64,000 nucleotides of DNA from Streptomyces sp. NBC_00237 (GCF_026342435.1 NZ_JAPEMT010000002.1:1364001-1428000); one strand, 5' to 3'. Counted from the stretch's first letter, positions 34,722 through 43,359 are shown. The notes: generated by a model not told the origin, from the letters alone. Program-made: numbers and translations.

Positions 34722-35618
34722 TCAGACTTCGGGACGCAGCATCGGCGGATTGAGCACGGTCGCGCCGCCCGCCCTGAACAGCTGTGCGGGGCGACCGCCC
34801 TGACGGGTCGTCGTGCCGCCCGAGGGGACGAGGAAGCCCGGGGTGCCGGTCACCTTGCGGTGGAAGTTGCGCGGGTCGAGCGCCACCCCCCACACCGCCT
34901 CGTACACCCTGCGCAGCTCGCCGACCGTGAACTCCGGGGGGCAGAAGGCGGTGGCGAGCGAGGAGTACTCGATCTTCGAGCGGGCCCGCTCGACGCCGTC
35001 GGCGAGGATCTGCGCATGGTCGAAGGCGAGCGGAACCGTCTGCTCCTCGTCCCTGCCGAACACGTCCTCGCGGCCGAGCAGGGCTTCCACCGATGCCCAC
35101 CGGGCGCTGTTGGCGTCACCGCCCGCCCGGGGGGCGGGGAGGTCGGGGGCGAGCGCGAGGTGGGCGACGCTCACGACCCGCATCCGGGGGTCTCGCGCGG
35201 GATCTCCGTAAGTGGCGAGCTGTTCCAGATGGGCCCCCTTGCCGAGGGCGGTGGCCGGGGATTCCTTGGCCGACTGTCCGGGGGCGCCGTGCGGAGCGAC
35301 GGAGGCCGGAGGTGCGGTCGAGGCGGGGCGGGAGGGCCCGGCCGACACCCCTGACGCGGCGTGCACCGAGGGCGCGGAGGGGGCCGTCGGAGTGGACAGG
35401 GCGATCAGCCCGGTCTCCTCGACCAGCTCGCGGGCCGCAGCTGTCGCGAGGTCCTCGTCCTCCCTGACGAAACCGCCGGGCAGCGCCCACCGCCCCTGGA
35501 ACGGCGGCTCCCCCCGGCGGACGACCAGGGCACAGAGCGCGTGTCGGCGCACGGTGAGCACGGCCAGATCCACGGTGACGGCGAAGGGCGGGAAGGCCGA
35601 CGGATCGTAGGGGGACAT
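34722..35618 (-). CDS. Nudix hydrolase with C-terminal winged helix (NrtR-type regulator)
   Basis: The 298-residue protein has an intact Nudix box ('GGFVREDEDL' followed by 'RELVEETG', about 47-70) and a C-terminal winged-helix domain with 'EYSSLATAFCPPEFT' and 'RNFHRKVTGTPGFL'. The combination defines NrtR-like ADP-ribose-sensing repressors of NAD metabolism. A stretch of about 55 Ala/Ser/Pro-rich residues interrupts the Nudix domain right after the box. The ATG at 35616-35618 is chosen because it begins the conserved part and a possible operator lies just before it, but the frame stays open upstream through a repeat array with several other start codons. Confidence 0.85.
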   Translation of the reverse strand: MSPYDPSAFPPFAVTVDLAVLTVRRHALCALVVRRGEPPFQGRWALPGGFVREDEDLATAAARELVEETGLIALSTPTAPSAPSVHAASGVSAGPSRPASTAPPASVAPHGAPGQSAKESPATALGKGAHLEQLATYGDPARDPRMRVVSVAHLALAPDLPAPRAGGDANSARWASVEALLGREDVFGRDEEQTVPLAFDHAQILADGVERARSKIEYSSLATAFCPPEFTVGELRRVYEAVWGVALDPRNFHRKVTGTPGFLVPSGGTTTRQGGRPAQLFRAGGATVLNPPMLRPEV

Positions 35619-35628
35619 GCGGCGATCA

Positions 35629-35648
35629 TAGTCGTCTGCCTGACGATA
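35629..35648. promoter_or_regulatory. Candidate operator of the Nudix regulator
   Basis: The sequence tagtcgtctgcctgacgata is an imperfect inverted repeat (agtcgtc and gacgata around tgcct) ten bases upstream of the ATG. The place fits autoregulation. Assignment to NrtR is inference. Confidence 0.45.
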
Positions 35649-35658
35649 AACAGTCCCT

Positions 35659-35802
35659 TCGCCGGTCAAGGTCACATCGCCTGTCATGATCCGTTCGCCC
35701 GTCACGGTCGTCTCGCCGGTCATGATCCGTTCGCCGGTCAGGGACGCCTCGTCAGTCATGATCCGTTCGCCTGTCACGGTCCTCTCCCCGGTCACGGTCA
35801 CA
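35659..35802. repeat. Array of eight imperfect 18-bp tandem repeats
   Basis: Eight units of the form tcgccggtcatgatccgt follow one another exactly. Units 2, 4 and 6 share tcatgatccgt, giving a partial 36-bp period. The array spans the stop codon of the debranching-like gene (35798-35800) and ends 40 bases before the Nudix start. On the minus strand it is open in the Nudix frame and would encode a hexapeptide series of the type 'MTGERI', 'VTGERT'. Confidence 0.93.
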
Positions 35803-37834
35803 CTCCGAGCTGGAGTCCGTCGGCGGCCTCCTCGACCATGCCGAGGCCGAGCCTGCTGACCCTGGCGGCGAAGGGCTCGCCCGCGACCCGCAGCCCCGAG
35901 AGCTGGAGGGCTCCCAGCGGCGCACTGCTGAGGGCGGCCAGCCGGACGGTTCCGGCGGGGGCGTCGGGACGGATGCCCACGACGGTGGCGAGCAGGTGGA
36001 CCGCGGCGGCGGCCGACACCGCCGCCGGACGGCACGCCGCCGGGTGCGGCAGGGGCGAGCTGTCGGCGGTGCGCTGTTCCCCCGCGTACATCTCCGGGAG
36101 CCGGTACCCGAAGACCTGCGCCGCGTCGAGCAGTCCGCGCAGCAGCGAGCCCGCTTCCCTCTCGTACCCGGCGGCGGCCAGTCCGGAGACGGCGACCGCC
36201 GTCTCGTGCACCCGGACCGCGCCGCTGCGGTGGCCGAACGGGTTGTGCCCGACCTCCTTGGCGCCGAGGCCCCGCAGCCCCCAGCCCGAGTCCATGGACG
36301 GACTGCCGAGCAGCCGGGCCAGCTGCTCGGTCTGCACCTTGTCGAGCAGTCCTGGGGCCGAACGTCCCGCGCCCAGCAGGCCGGTGTCCAGGAGGTGCGC
36401 GGTGCCGCTGCCGAGGTACGGGACGGCCCGGCCGTCCGGGGCCAGGGCGGCGGGCGGGCGGCCGCCGGCCCGGTCCTCGATCCAGAAGTCCTCGCGGAAG
36501 GCACGGCGCAGCGCCGTGGCCCAGTCCCGCCAGTGGGCGGCTCCGGGCCGCCCGCAGGACTCCAGCAGGTCCGCGCCGAGCAGTGCCGCCCGGTGTGCGT
36601 GCGCCTGGGTCTCGGCGCGCCGCAGGCCGAGGGGTCCCGGGTCGCGGAGGTACACGTCGTCCCCCACGACGGTCCGCAGCCAGTCGAGGCAGCGTTCCGC
36701 GGCGGGCAGCAGCTCCGCGAGGTCCTGCTCGGGCATCCCCCAGCGCCGGGCCTCGGCGAGCACCACGGGGAAGGCGAGCGTGGCCTCGACGCCGGTGCAC
36801 CCGGGAGGCAGGTGCGGTCCGGCGTCGCGGAACGGGCCGGGGATGCGGCCGTTGCCGCCCGCCTGGGTGCGGGCGAGCGTGCGCAGCGTCGCCGCGGCGA
36901 GCCGGGTGCCGAGCGGGAGCGCCATGCGGACCGCCCAGAGCGCTTCCGCCGGAGCGAGCCCGCAGCGCCAGGGGACGCCCGCCGCCGGGTAGACGTCGGA
37001 CGGGTGGGCGGGGTCGCGCATCAGGAGGGACCTGAGGTCGTCGACGCCGGTCCGCAGCAGTTCCCGCACCCGGGGGTCGTCGCCCTCCGCGCTCACCTCG
37101 GGGAGGGGGCAGCCGCCGGTCTTCCCGGCGGAGCGCACGGCCCTTTCGGACCTCACCCGCAGTTCCACCGTGCGGGAACCGCCCGGCGGCAGTTCCATCT
37201 CCCAGCGCAGCAGCCCGGCCGAGGCGAGGGCGTCGCCGGGAGGCGGGTCGGCGGTCACCACGGAGTGGACGGTGCCCGCCGTCCAGCGCAGGCCGGAGTC
37301 GTGGACGCTGGCGGGCAGTTCGGGGCCGGGGCGGCCCGCTCCGATGGCCCCCAGGTCGGCGAGGTCGGTGGCGAGGGTGATCTCGACCGGGACCCTGAGC
37401 GGTCGGGGCGCGGAGCTGCGCAGGGTGATCCGCTCGGAGCCGTCGGCGGTCCTGACCCGCTCCACCATGATCCCCGGGTCGGGACCGCCGTCTCCCTGCG
37501 TACGGACGACGGCCACGAACCTGGCCCGGTCCGCGGCGACCGACCGGCCCTGGACGGCCACCGGTTCGCGGCCCGCCACCCGCAGCACGCAGCGGGAGAG
37601 CAGCCTTCGGCCCGACTGGTAGAAGCCGTCGAGCCCGTGTCCGGTGAGCTGCCCGTGGTCGGCGGAGAGCGCCAGGGAGGGCAGGTCCACGCAGACGATC
37701 ATCGCGTGTGCGGCGGGCAGCACGGCGGGCGCACCGCCTCCGGGGGCACCGCCCGGGGCGGAGCCCTGTGGGGTGCGCCGGGGCGCCGGGGGCGTGCCGC
37801 GGGCTGCGGAGGACGGCGGGACGGTGAGGGCCAT
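35798..37834 (-). CDS. Glycogen-debranching N-terminal domain protein (amylo-alpha-1,6-glucosidase-like)
   Basis: The 678-residue protein has the GDE_N_bis-type beta-sandwich domain (about 45-245, 'GLDGFYQSGRRLLSRCVLRV') and a C-terminal (alpha/alpha)6 barrel (about 270-670) with 'AGVPWRCGLAPAEALWAVRM' and 'SMDSGWGLRGLGAKEVGHNP' in outline. Relatives hydrolyse alpha-1,6 or related glycosidic links, often in trehalose or glycogen metabolism; substrate not known here. The ATG at 37834 has agaagg upstream. The N-terminal 40 residues are Pro/Gly-rich and disordered. Its stop lies inside the 18-bp repeat array. Confidence 0.85.
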   Translation of the reverse strand: MALTVPPSSAARGTPPAPRRTPQGSAPGGAPGGGAPAVLPAAHAMIVCVDLPSLALSADHGQLTGHGLDGFYQSGRRLLSRCVLRVAGREPVAVQGRSVAADRARFVAVVRTQGDGGPDPGIMVERVRTADGSERITLRSSAPRPLRVPVEITLATDLADLGAIGAGRPGPELPASVHDSGLRWTAGTVHSVVTADPPPGDALASAGLLRWEMELPPGGSRTVELRVRSERAVRSAGKTGGCPLPEVSAEGDDPRVRELLRTGVDDLRSLLMRDPAHPSDVYPAAGVPWRCGLAPAEALWAVRMALPLGTRLAAATLRTLARTQAGGNGRIPGPFRDAGPHLPPGCTGVEATLAFPVVLAEARRWGMPEQDLAELLPAAERCLDWLRTVVGDDVYLRDPGPLGLRRAETQAHAHRAALLGADLLESCGRPGAAHWRDWATALRRAFREDFWIEDRAGGRPPAALAPDGRAVPYLGSGTAHLLDTGLLGAGRSAPGLLDKVQTEQLARLLGSPSMDSGWGLRGLGAKEVGHNPFGHRSGAVRVHETAVAVSGLAAAGYEREAGSLLRGLLDAAQVFGYRLPEMYAGEQRTADSSPLPHPAACRPAAVSAAAAVHLLATVVGIRPDAPAGTVRLAALSSAPLGALQLSGLRVAGEPFAARVSRLGLGMVEEAADGLQLGV

Positions 37835-37956
37835 GCGGTGCCTTCTCTGCGCTCCGGAGGGTGGCGTCGGATGTGGCGACGCGGTGAAAGCGGTGCCGCC
37901 ACTCAGGTGAACGGCGCGGCGGGCGGCGGGGTCACGGCCGACCGGGCACCAGCCCT

Positions 37957-39366
37957 TCATCGCCCGCTCCGCGTGCCGCGCCGCGTGCGGTGCGGCGCCT
38001 CCCGACGCCCGGCCCCGGCGGTCCCGCTCCGGGCCCCCTTCGGAGACCGGGGCACCGGTCGCCCCGCTCCCCGCGCGGTGGCTTCCGTACCGGATCCGGC
38101 GGGCCGTACGGCACGTCCGGAGCCCGCTGACGCGCCGGTCCGCCGGGACCGCCCCTTGCGCTCCCGGCGCAGGCAGGCGCGCAACTGCTCCGGATCGAGC
38201 CCCTGGTTGCATGCCTGGTGGAGGAGTTGGGCGAAGGTGTAGTGCTCGTCGACCCCGAGGGCCAGGCCGAGCGCCACCCTGGCTTCCGGTTCGTCGCCTG
38301 TGGACCAGGCGACCCAGCCCGCGAGAGTGAGCGGCGGGGCCGCATAGGTGCGGTACGGGCCCGTGCACCGTCGGCAGAGCAGCCGCCACAGCCTCAGCGC
38401 GGGGGCCGCTTCCGGTCCCTCCATCCACTCCGCCACCAGGTCACGGGTCTCCCGGTCCTGGAGGCCGACGAGAACGGCGGCCGCTTCCTCGTCACTGACC
38501 AGGGCGTCGTCGGCGCTGTCGGCGTCCAGCCAGGAGCTGCGGGGCGGAGCGGTCCGCCCCAGGCGGCGGACGAGGGTCCTGGCCAGGGTGAGCGTCTGCC
38601 TGCCGACCTCTTCGCGGCCCGTCTCCGCGAGGATGCGGGGCATCACCGCGCTGCCCGCGTCGTCGAGGGCCCGGACCGTCGCTCGCACGCTCTCGGGCGT
38701 CGTCGCGCCGGGTGCGTACCTGGCCTCCATCTCCCGCAGCGTCCCCCGCACCTGGATTCCCGCGTACGCGGCGGCAGCGGCCATTACCGACGTGCCGGGC
38801 AGGGCAAGGCCCGTTCCCTCGGGCGGACAGCAGCGCCGGTCGGGGCAGCAGTACGACCAGAAGCGGCCGTCCGAGATGCAGAGGGCTTCGAGGACGGGCA
38901 CCTCCAGGGTTCCGCAGGCGGTGCGCAGCCGCTGGGCGAAGGCACGCAGCCGTTCCATCACCTGTCGGCCGGTCTGTCCCTCCCCCGGGTCCTGGCAGAG
39001 GAAGACGACGACGCCTTCGGGACGGCTGCCGTGCCGTTCGCTGTTGGCCGTCAGGCATTCGGCGAGGTGGGTGGCGACCGGGGCCCATTCCTGGGGGGAC
39101 TTCGGGATGCCGACCCTGAGCCGTCCACCGAACCGGCCCCGGGGCCCGTGCAGCGCCACGAGGACCACGGAGTCGGTGGGATGGAACCCCAGCAAGTACG
39201 GGAGGGAGTCGGCGAGTTGGGCGGGGCCGCGGAGCGTGACCTGCTGCTCCTCGCCCGGTTCGGCGGAGGCGTTGGAGGGGGAGGCGTTGGCCACGCCCGC
39301 CGACATGTCCGCGGGGGAGCCGTGGGTGAGATCGCGATTACCGCTTGCGTCACTGTTCGTGTTCAT
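37957..39366 (-). CDS. DUF4192 domain-containing protein
   Basis: The 469-residue protein matches the actinobacterial DUF4192 family: 'LRGPAQLADSLPYLLGFHP' near the start, then 'DSVVLVALHGPRGRFGGRLR' in outline and a Cys cluster 'SYCCPDRRCCPPEG'. The last 60 residues are very basic and Arg/Gly-rich, which suggests nucleic acid binding or disorder. Function unknown. It is divergent from the RecQ-family helicase across a 112-base gap with two DnaA-box-like sites. The ATG at 39364-39366 follows ggaaag. Confidence 0.85.
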   Translation of the reverse strand: MNTNSDASGNRDLTHGSPADMSAGVANASPSNASAEPGEEQQVTLRGPAQLADSLPYLLGFHPTDSVVLVALHGPRGRFGGRLRVGIPKSPQEWAPVATHLAECLTANSERHGSRPEGVVVFLCQDPGEGQTGRQVMERLRAFAQRLRTACGTLEVPVLEALCISDGRFWSYCCPDRRCCPPEGTGLALPGTSVMAAAAAYAGIQVRGTLREMEARYAPGATTPESVRATVRALDDAGSAVMPRILAETGREEVGRQTLTLARTLVRRLGRTAPPRSSWLDADSADDALVSDEEAAAVLVGLQDRETRDLVAEWMEGPEAAPALRLWRLLCRRCTGPYRTYAAPPLTLAGWVAWSTGDEPEARVALGLALGVDEHYTFAQLLHQACNQGLDPEQLRACLRRERKGRSRRTGASAGSGRAVRPAGSGTEATARGAGRPVPRSPKGARSGTAGAGRREAPHRTRRGTRSGR

Positions 39367-39404
39367 GCCGCTACTTTCCGACGTCCGACCCGTACTCCGA
39401 AACC

Positions 39405-39428
39405 CCTGTGGATAACTTTGTCCACAGG
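39405..39428. promoter_or_regulatory. Head-to-head pair of DnaA-box sequences
   Basis: A 24-base near-palindrome contains tgtggataa (39407-39415, ttatccaca on the other strand) and ttgtccaca (39418-39426), two bases apart. ttatccaca is the strong E. coli box and ttgtccaca the preferred Streptomyces box. It sits between the DUF4192 and RecQ start codons and could bind DnaA, or fold as a hairpin in either leader. Confidence 0.6.
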
Positions 39429-39478
39429 CCCTGGCGACGCGTTCGCGCATTGTCGGTGCCATCGGGTTGCATGGGGGC

Positions 39479-41698
39479 ATGACCCACCCAGACGCCCCCA
39501 CCTCCTCCCCCGCCCCTGCGGCCTCCTCCGACCCCGCGGACCGCGCCGATCTGCGGGCCTCCGCCGATTCCGTACTCGCCCGCCTCGTCGGGGACCCGAG
39601 CGGCACGGCACGGCTGCGCGAGGACCAGTGGCGGGCCATCGAGGCGCTCGTCGCGGACAAGCGCAGGGCGCTGGTGGTGCAGCGGACCGGCTGGGGCAAG
39701 TCCGCGGTGTACTTCGTGGCGACGTCGCTGCTACGCGCGCGGGACAGCGGGCCGACCGTGATCGTCTCCCCGCTGCTCGCGTTGATGCGCAACCAGGTCG
39801 ACGCCGCAGCCCGCGCGGGCGTCCGGGCCCGCACGATCAACTCCTCCAACCCCGAGGAGTGGGACACGGTCCAGGCCGAGATCGCCGAGGGCACGGTGGA
39901 CGTGCTGCTCGTCAGTCCCGAACGCCTCAACAACCCCGATTTCCGGGACCACGTACTACCCAAGCTGTCCGCCGCCACCGGGCTCCTCGTGGTCGACGAG
40001 GCGCACTGCATCTCCGACTGGGGCCACGACTTCCGCCCCGACTACCGGCGGCTGCGCACCATGCTCGCCGAACTGCCCTCGGGCGTGCCCGTGCTGGCCA
40101 CCACCGCCACCGCCAACTCCCGGGTGACCGCCGACGTCGCCGAGCAGCTCGGTACGGGGGCGGGCACGGACGCACTGGTACTGCGCGGCCCGCTGGACCG
40201 GGAGAGCCTGAGCCTGGCCGTGCTCCAACTCCCGGACGCGGCGAGCCGGTTGGCCTGGCTGGCGGACCACCTCCACGAGCTGCCGGGCTCCGGGATCATC
40301 TACACGCTGACCGTCGCCGCCGCCGAGGAGGTCACGGCGTACCTGCACCATCGGGGACACACGGTCTCCTCCTACACCGGACGCACGGAGAACGCCGACC
40401 GGATGCAGGCCGAGGAGGATCTGCTCGCCAACCGGGTCAAGGCGCTGGTCGCCACGTCCGCGCTGGGCATGGGCTTCGACAAGCCGGACCTCGGGTTCGT
40501 GGTGCACCTGGGCTCTCCTTCGTCCCCGATCGCGTACTACCAGCAGGTGGGGCGCGCGGGCCGTGGCGTGGAGCACGCGGAGGTCTTGCTGCTGCCGGGC
40601 AAGGAGGACGAGGCGATCTGGAAGTACTTCGCTTCGGTCTCCTTCCCTCCCGAGGAGCTCGTGCGGCGCACGCTGGACGCCCTCGCGCAGTCCGCCAGGC
40701 CGCTGTCGCTGCCCGCCCTGGAGCCCATGGTGGACCTGCGGCGCACCCGGCTTGAGGCGATGCTCAAGGTCCTCGACGTGGACGGTGCGGTGCACCGCAC
40801 CAAGGGCGGTTGGATCTCCACGGGCCAACCCTGGGTGTACGACGCGGAGCGGTACGCGTGGGTCGCGAAGCAGCGCCAGTCCGAGCAGCAGGCGATGCGC
40901 GAGTACGCGGCGACGACGAACTGCCGGATGGAGTTCCTGCGCCGCCAGCTCGACGACGAGGAGGCCGCCCCGTGCGGCCGGTGCGACAACTGCGCGGGCG
41001 GCAGGTTCGAGGCGGAGGTCTCGGACGCCGCCCTGGACGCGGCGCGCGGCGAACTGGGCCGCCCGGGTGTGGAGGTGGAGTCCCGCAAGATGTGGCCGAC
41101 CGGACTGCCCGCAGTGGGCGTCGACCTCAAGGGGCGCATCCCGCAGGGTGAAATCGCCTTCCCCGGAAGGGCGTTGGGACGGCTCTCGGACATCGGCTGG
41201 GGCAACCGGCTGCGTCCGATGCTGGCCGCGCAGGCACCGGACGGCCCCGTTCCGGACGATGTGCTGCACGCGGTGGTGACGGTCCTCGCCGACTGGGCGA
41301 AGGGTTCCGGCGGCTGGGCCTCCGGGGAGGCGGGCGCACCGCCGCGCCCGGTGGGTGTGGTCACTCTCCCGTCGTACCGCAGGCCAGCTCTCGTACGGTC
41401 GCTGGGCAGCCGGATCGCGGAGGTGGGGCGGATGCCTCTGCTCGGTTCGCTGGAGTACGCCCCAGAGTCCGCCGGAGCGCCGCTCGGGCAGGCCAACAGC
41501 GCCCAGCGGGTGCGTTCGCTGCATCAGACGCTGACCGTTCCGCCGGAGCTCGCGGACGCCCTCGCGGACGCCGGAGGCCCGGTCCTACTGGTGGACGACG
41601 CGTCCGACACTGGGTGGACCCTCGCGGTGGCGGCCCGGATGCTGCGCCGGTCCGGAGCGGAGGGGGTGTTTCCGCTGGTCCTCGCCGTTCAAGGGTGA
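39479..41698 (+). CDS. RecQ-family ATP-dependent DNA helicase with phosphoribosyltransferase-like tail
   Basis: The 739-residue protein has the two RecA-like helicase domains: Walker A 'QRTGWGKSAVYF', DEAH box 'VVDEAHCISDWGHDFRP', motif VI 'QQVGRAGRG'. Then comes the RecQ zinc-binding region with cysteines in 'NCRMEF' and 'CGRCDNC'. After about residue 600 there is a PRTase-like domain with the PRPP loop 'VLLVDDASDTGWT' near the end, as in ComF-type proteins. It should unwind DNA 3' to 5' in repair; the tail's activity is unknown. ATG 39479 is preceded by gggggc; an earlier TTG at 39467 is unlikely. Confidence 0.92.
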   Translation: MTHPDAPTSSPAPAASSDPADRADLRASADSVLARLVGDPSGTARLREDQWRAIEALVADKRRALVVQRTGWGKSAVYFVATSLLRARDSGPTVIVSPLLALMRNQVDAAARAGVRARTINSSNPEEWDTVQAEIAEGTVDVLLVSPERLNNPDFRDHVLPKLSAATGLLVVDEAHCISDWGHDFRPDYRRLRTMLAELPSGVPVLATTATANSRVTADVAEQLGTGAGTDALVLRGPLDRESLSLAVLQLPDAASRLAWLADHLHELPGSGIIYTLTVAAAEEVTAYLHHRGHTVSSYTGRTENADRMQAEEDLLANRVKALVATSALGMGFDKPDLGFVVHLGSPSSPIAYYQQVGRAGRGVEHAEVLLLPGKEDEAIWKYFASVSFPPEELVRRTLDALAQSARPLSLPALEPMVDLRRTRLEAMLKVLDVDGAVHRTKGGWISTGQPWVYDAERYAWVAKQRQSEQQAMREYAATTNCRMEFLRRQLDDEEAAPCGRCDNCAGGRFEAEVSDAALDAARGELGRPGVEVESRKMWPTGLPAVGVDLKGRIPQGEIAFPGRALGRLSDIGWGNRLRPMLAAQAPDGPVPDDVLHAVVTVLADWAKGSGGWASGEAGAPPRPVGVVTLPSYRRPALVRSLGSRIAEVGRMPLLGSLEYAPESAGAPLGQANSAQRVRSLHQTLTVPPELADALADAGGPVLLVDDASDTGWTLAVAARMLRRSGAEGVFPLVLAVQG

Positions 41699-41914
41699 CC
41701 GAGGAGTCGGGAGCGGCCGGATTGGGCAGGGATATCAGTGTCATATCCATAGAATCCGGCCGCCCGCCCCAATTGCTCGTTGCCGCATCCCCTCGCGCCA
41801 GGAAGAATTGGAAGCGCTCCCGCACGGTTCCCCTGTGGTCCGCAAGGGCTGTGCCGTGGTGCGCCCCCACCCGCCCTTGCCCGCAGTCGCGGGCGCGTAC
41901 CCGAAGGGAGGACC

Positions 41915-42544
41915 GTGACCTTCGGATTCGCTCCGTCGCCGAGTTCGCTCAGCCCGTCGTCGGCCGATCCGGCCGGTCGCCTGGGCCGGACGCTGGAGCC
42001 GGCCGAATGGGCGTCGGCGGGAATCCCCCTGCTGCGCAACCCCCGTGAGGTCGTCAGCGGCCTGCACGCCCGCCACCTCCCCGTCACCTCGACCGCCGTC
42101 GTCGCCGTGCTGGACACGGAGGAACGGCTGATCGCCAGCGCCTCCTTCGTCCGCCGGTCCACCCCGGCGGACGGCTGGGAACTGCGCAACGCACTGCTCG
42201 CCCACCTGCGCCGGGTCGTCCCGCACGACCTGCGCCGCCGCACTCCGGTCCGTACGGCCGTACTGCTCTACTGCCGTGACGGCGACGAGCGCTGGACGGA
42301 GGAGGACGGGGCCTGGATGTGGGGACTGCGGGACGCCTGCACCCTGCACGGGCTGCGCTGCGGGGCGTACATCACGCTGACCCGTGGCGGCTGGCAGGTG
42401 CTGGGCGAGGGCCGGGGCGGCCGTCGGCCCTTCGCCGGGTCCCGGCCGTCGGGGCTCGCCGAGTCGCTGGCCGAGCCCGATCCCGCGCCGCAGCGCACCG
42501 GAGGCGGAGCCGCCGCGGCCCTGCGCCGGGCCGCGGCACGCTAG
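41915..42544 (+). CDS. Conserved hypothetical protein
   Basis: The 209-residue protein begins with a Ser/Pro-rich 20 residues. A compact alpha/beta domain follows with 'TSTAVVAVLDTEERLIASASF', 'TAVLLYCRDGDERWTEEDGAW' and 'HGLRCGAYITLTRGGW' in outline, and a basic Arg-rich end. The pattern of buried strands ('AVVAVLD', 'AVLLYCR') resembles RadC/JAB-like folds, but no HxH...D motif is present, so I do not assign it. The GTG at 41915 has a very good gggagg four bases away. The 216-base gap before it holds an AT-rich inverted repeat, ggatat-N7-atatcc at 41730-41748. Confidence 0.75.
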   Translation: MTFGFAPSPSSLSPSSADPAGRLGRTLEPAEWASAGIPLLRNPREVVSGLHARHLPVTSTAVVAVLDTEERLIASASFVRRSTPADGWELRNALLAHLRRVVPHDLRRRTPVRTAVLLYCRDGDERWTEEDGAWMWGLRDACTLHGLRCGAYITLTRGGWQVLGEGRGGRRPFAGSRPSGLAESLAEPDPAPQRTGGGAAAALRRAAAR

Positions 42545-42564
42545 GAACGCGGCACGCTGGGAAC
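42533..42564 (+). repeat. 16-bp tandem duplication across a stop codon
   Basis: Units gcggcacgctaggaac (42533-42548) and gcggcacgctgggaac (42549-42564) differ by one base. The stop tag (42542-42544) lies in the first copy and has become tgg in the second. Confidence 0.92.
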
Positions 42565-42566
42565 GC

Positions 42567-42608
42567 CGTGAAGGTCCCGCCCGTGAGCTCACGGGCGGGA
42601 CCTTCACG
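42567..42608. terminator. Perfect 42-base palindrome, bidirectional terminator
   Basis: The sequence is self-complementary from 42567 to 42608 (21-bp arms centred on gagctc), with no unpaired loop required. It lies between the convergent stops at 42544 and 42627 and can end both transcripts. Confidence 0.9.
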
Positions 42609-42626
42609 CCACGGCCCTGCCGGGCG

Positions 42627-43265
42627 TCAGACGCCTGCACCCAGCGCGGAGTTGATCCGCTGCGGGTCGCCGCAGACGATCATCAGCGTGCCCGCGCGCT
42701 CGCGGGACACCGCCAGCGCGCGGCCCAGGTCGTCACCGGACTCGTCGTTGACGGCCACGATGACGACGGGACGCCGCGCGGCCCGCTCGGCGGCCTTGGC
42801 GGCCGCGTAGAAGACGTCGTCCCGGGCGTCGTGCTGCGCCCAGTAGGACGCCTCACCGAAGGACAGCTCGTGTGTGGCCCAGGGGTGTTGGTCACCGGTG
42901 GTGAGTACCAGCACCTCGCCCGGCGCACGGCCGGAGTCGAGCAGCAGGTCCACCGCCTCCCCCGCGGCGTCGAGCGCGCCGTTCGCGGGGGCCGGGATCA
43001 GCTGGATCTGGGTTCCGGCGTCGGCCTGCGGAGCGGAGGGGCTCTCCGCGCGCGGGGCCGGGGGCCGGGGGGTGTGCGTCCGCTGCGCCGGAGGGCCGGG
43101 GCGGACGGCGGGACCGGGGCGCGGCACCGCCGCGGGACGCGGGCCGGGTACGGGGCGAGGGGTCGGCGCGGTACGGCTGGCAGCCGGGGTGGCGCGGGGA
43201 CCCTGGGCGCTCTCGTGAATCTGGGGCTCCTGAGGGATGAGAGGCGTGAGTGGGACATCTGTCAA
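42627..43265 (-). CDS. Conserved hypothetical; resembles the end of a UvrD-type helicase domain
   Basis: The protein has 212 residues. The first 80 are Pro/Arg/Ala-rich and probably disordered. The rest is alpha/beta with 'GEVLVLTTGDQHPWA', 'SYWAQHDARDDVFYA' and 'RPVVIVAVND'. The end 'ALAVSRERAGTLMIVCGDPQ' is like motif VI of superfamily I helicases. There is no Walker A or B, so it cannot be a helicase alone. No ATG or GTG is available near the start; TTG at 43263-43265 is the likely start and the ribosome binding site is weak, so the N-terminus is uncertain. Confidence 0.65.
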   Translation of the reverse strand: MTDVPLTPLIPQEPQIHESAQGPRATPAASRTAPTPRPVPGPRPAAVPRPGPAVRPGPPAQRTHTPRPPAPRAESPSAPQADAGTQIQLIPAPANGALDAAGEAVDLLLDSGRAPGEVLVLTTGDQHPWATHELSFGEASYWAQHDARDDVFYAAAKAAERAARRPVVIVAVNDESGDDLGRALAVSRERAGTLMIVCGDPQRINSALGAGV

Positions 43266-43359
43266 ACGCCGGTGCGATGAGGCACCAGCGGGTAGTACAT
43301 CAGTGCGACGCGCGGGGCGGAGGGTGCCTGGGCGACTTCCTGCCCGGCGGCGCGGGCAA

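Noticed and set aside
35659..35802. CRISPR array
   Set aside because: The 18-bp repeats are directly adjacent with no spacers, and no cas genes are present. The same holds for the 30-bp units at 7201-7290.
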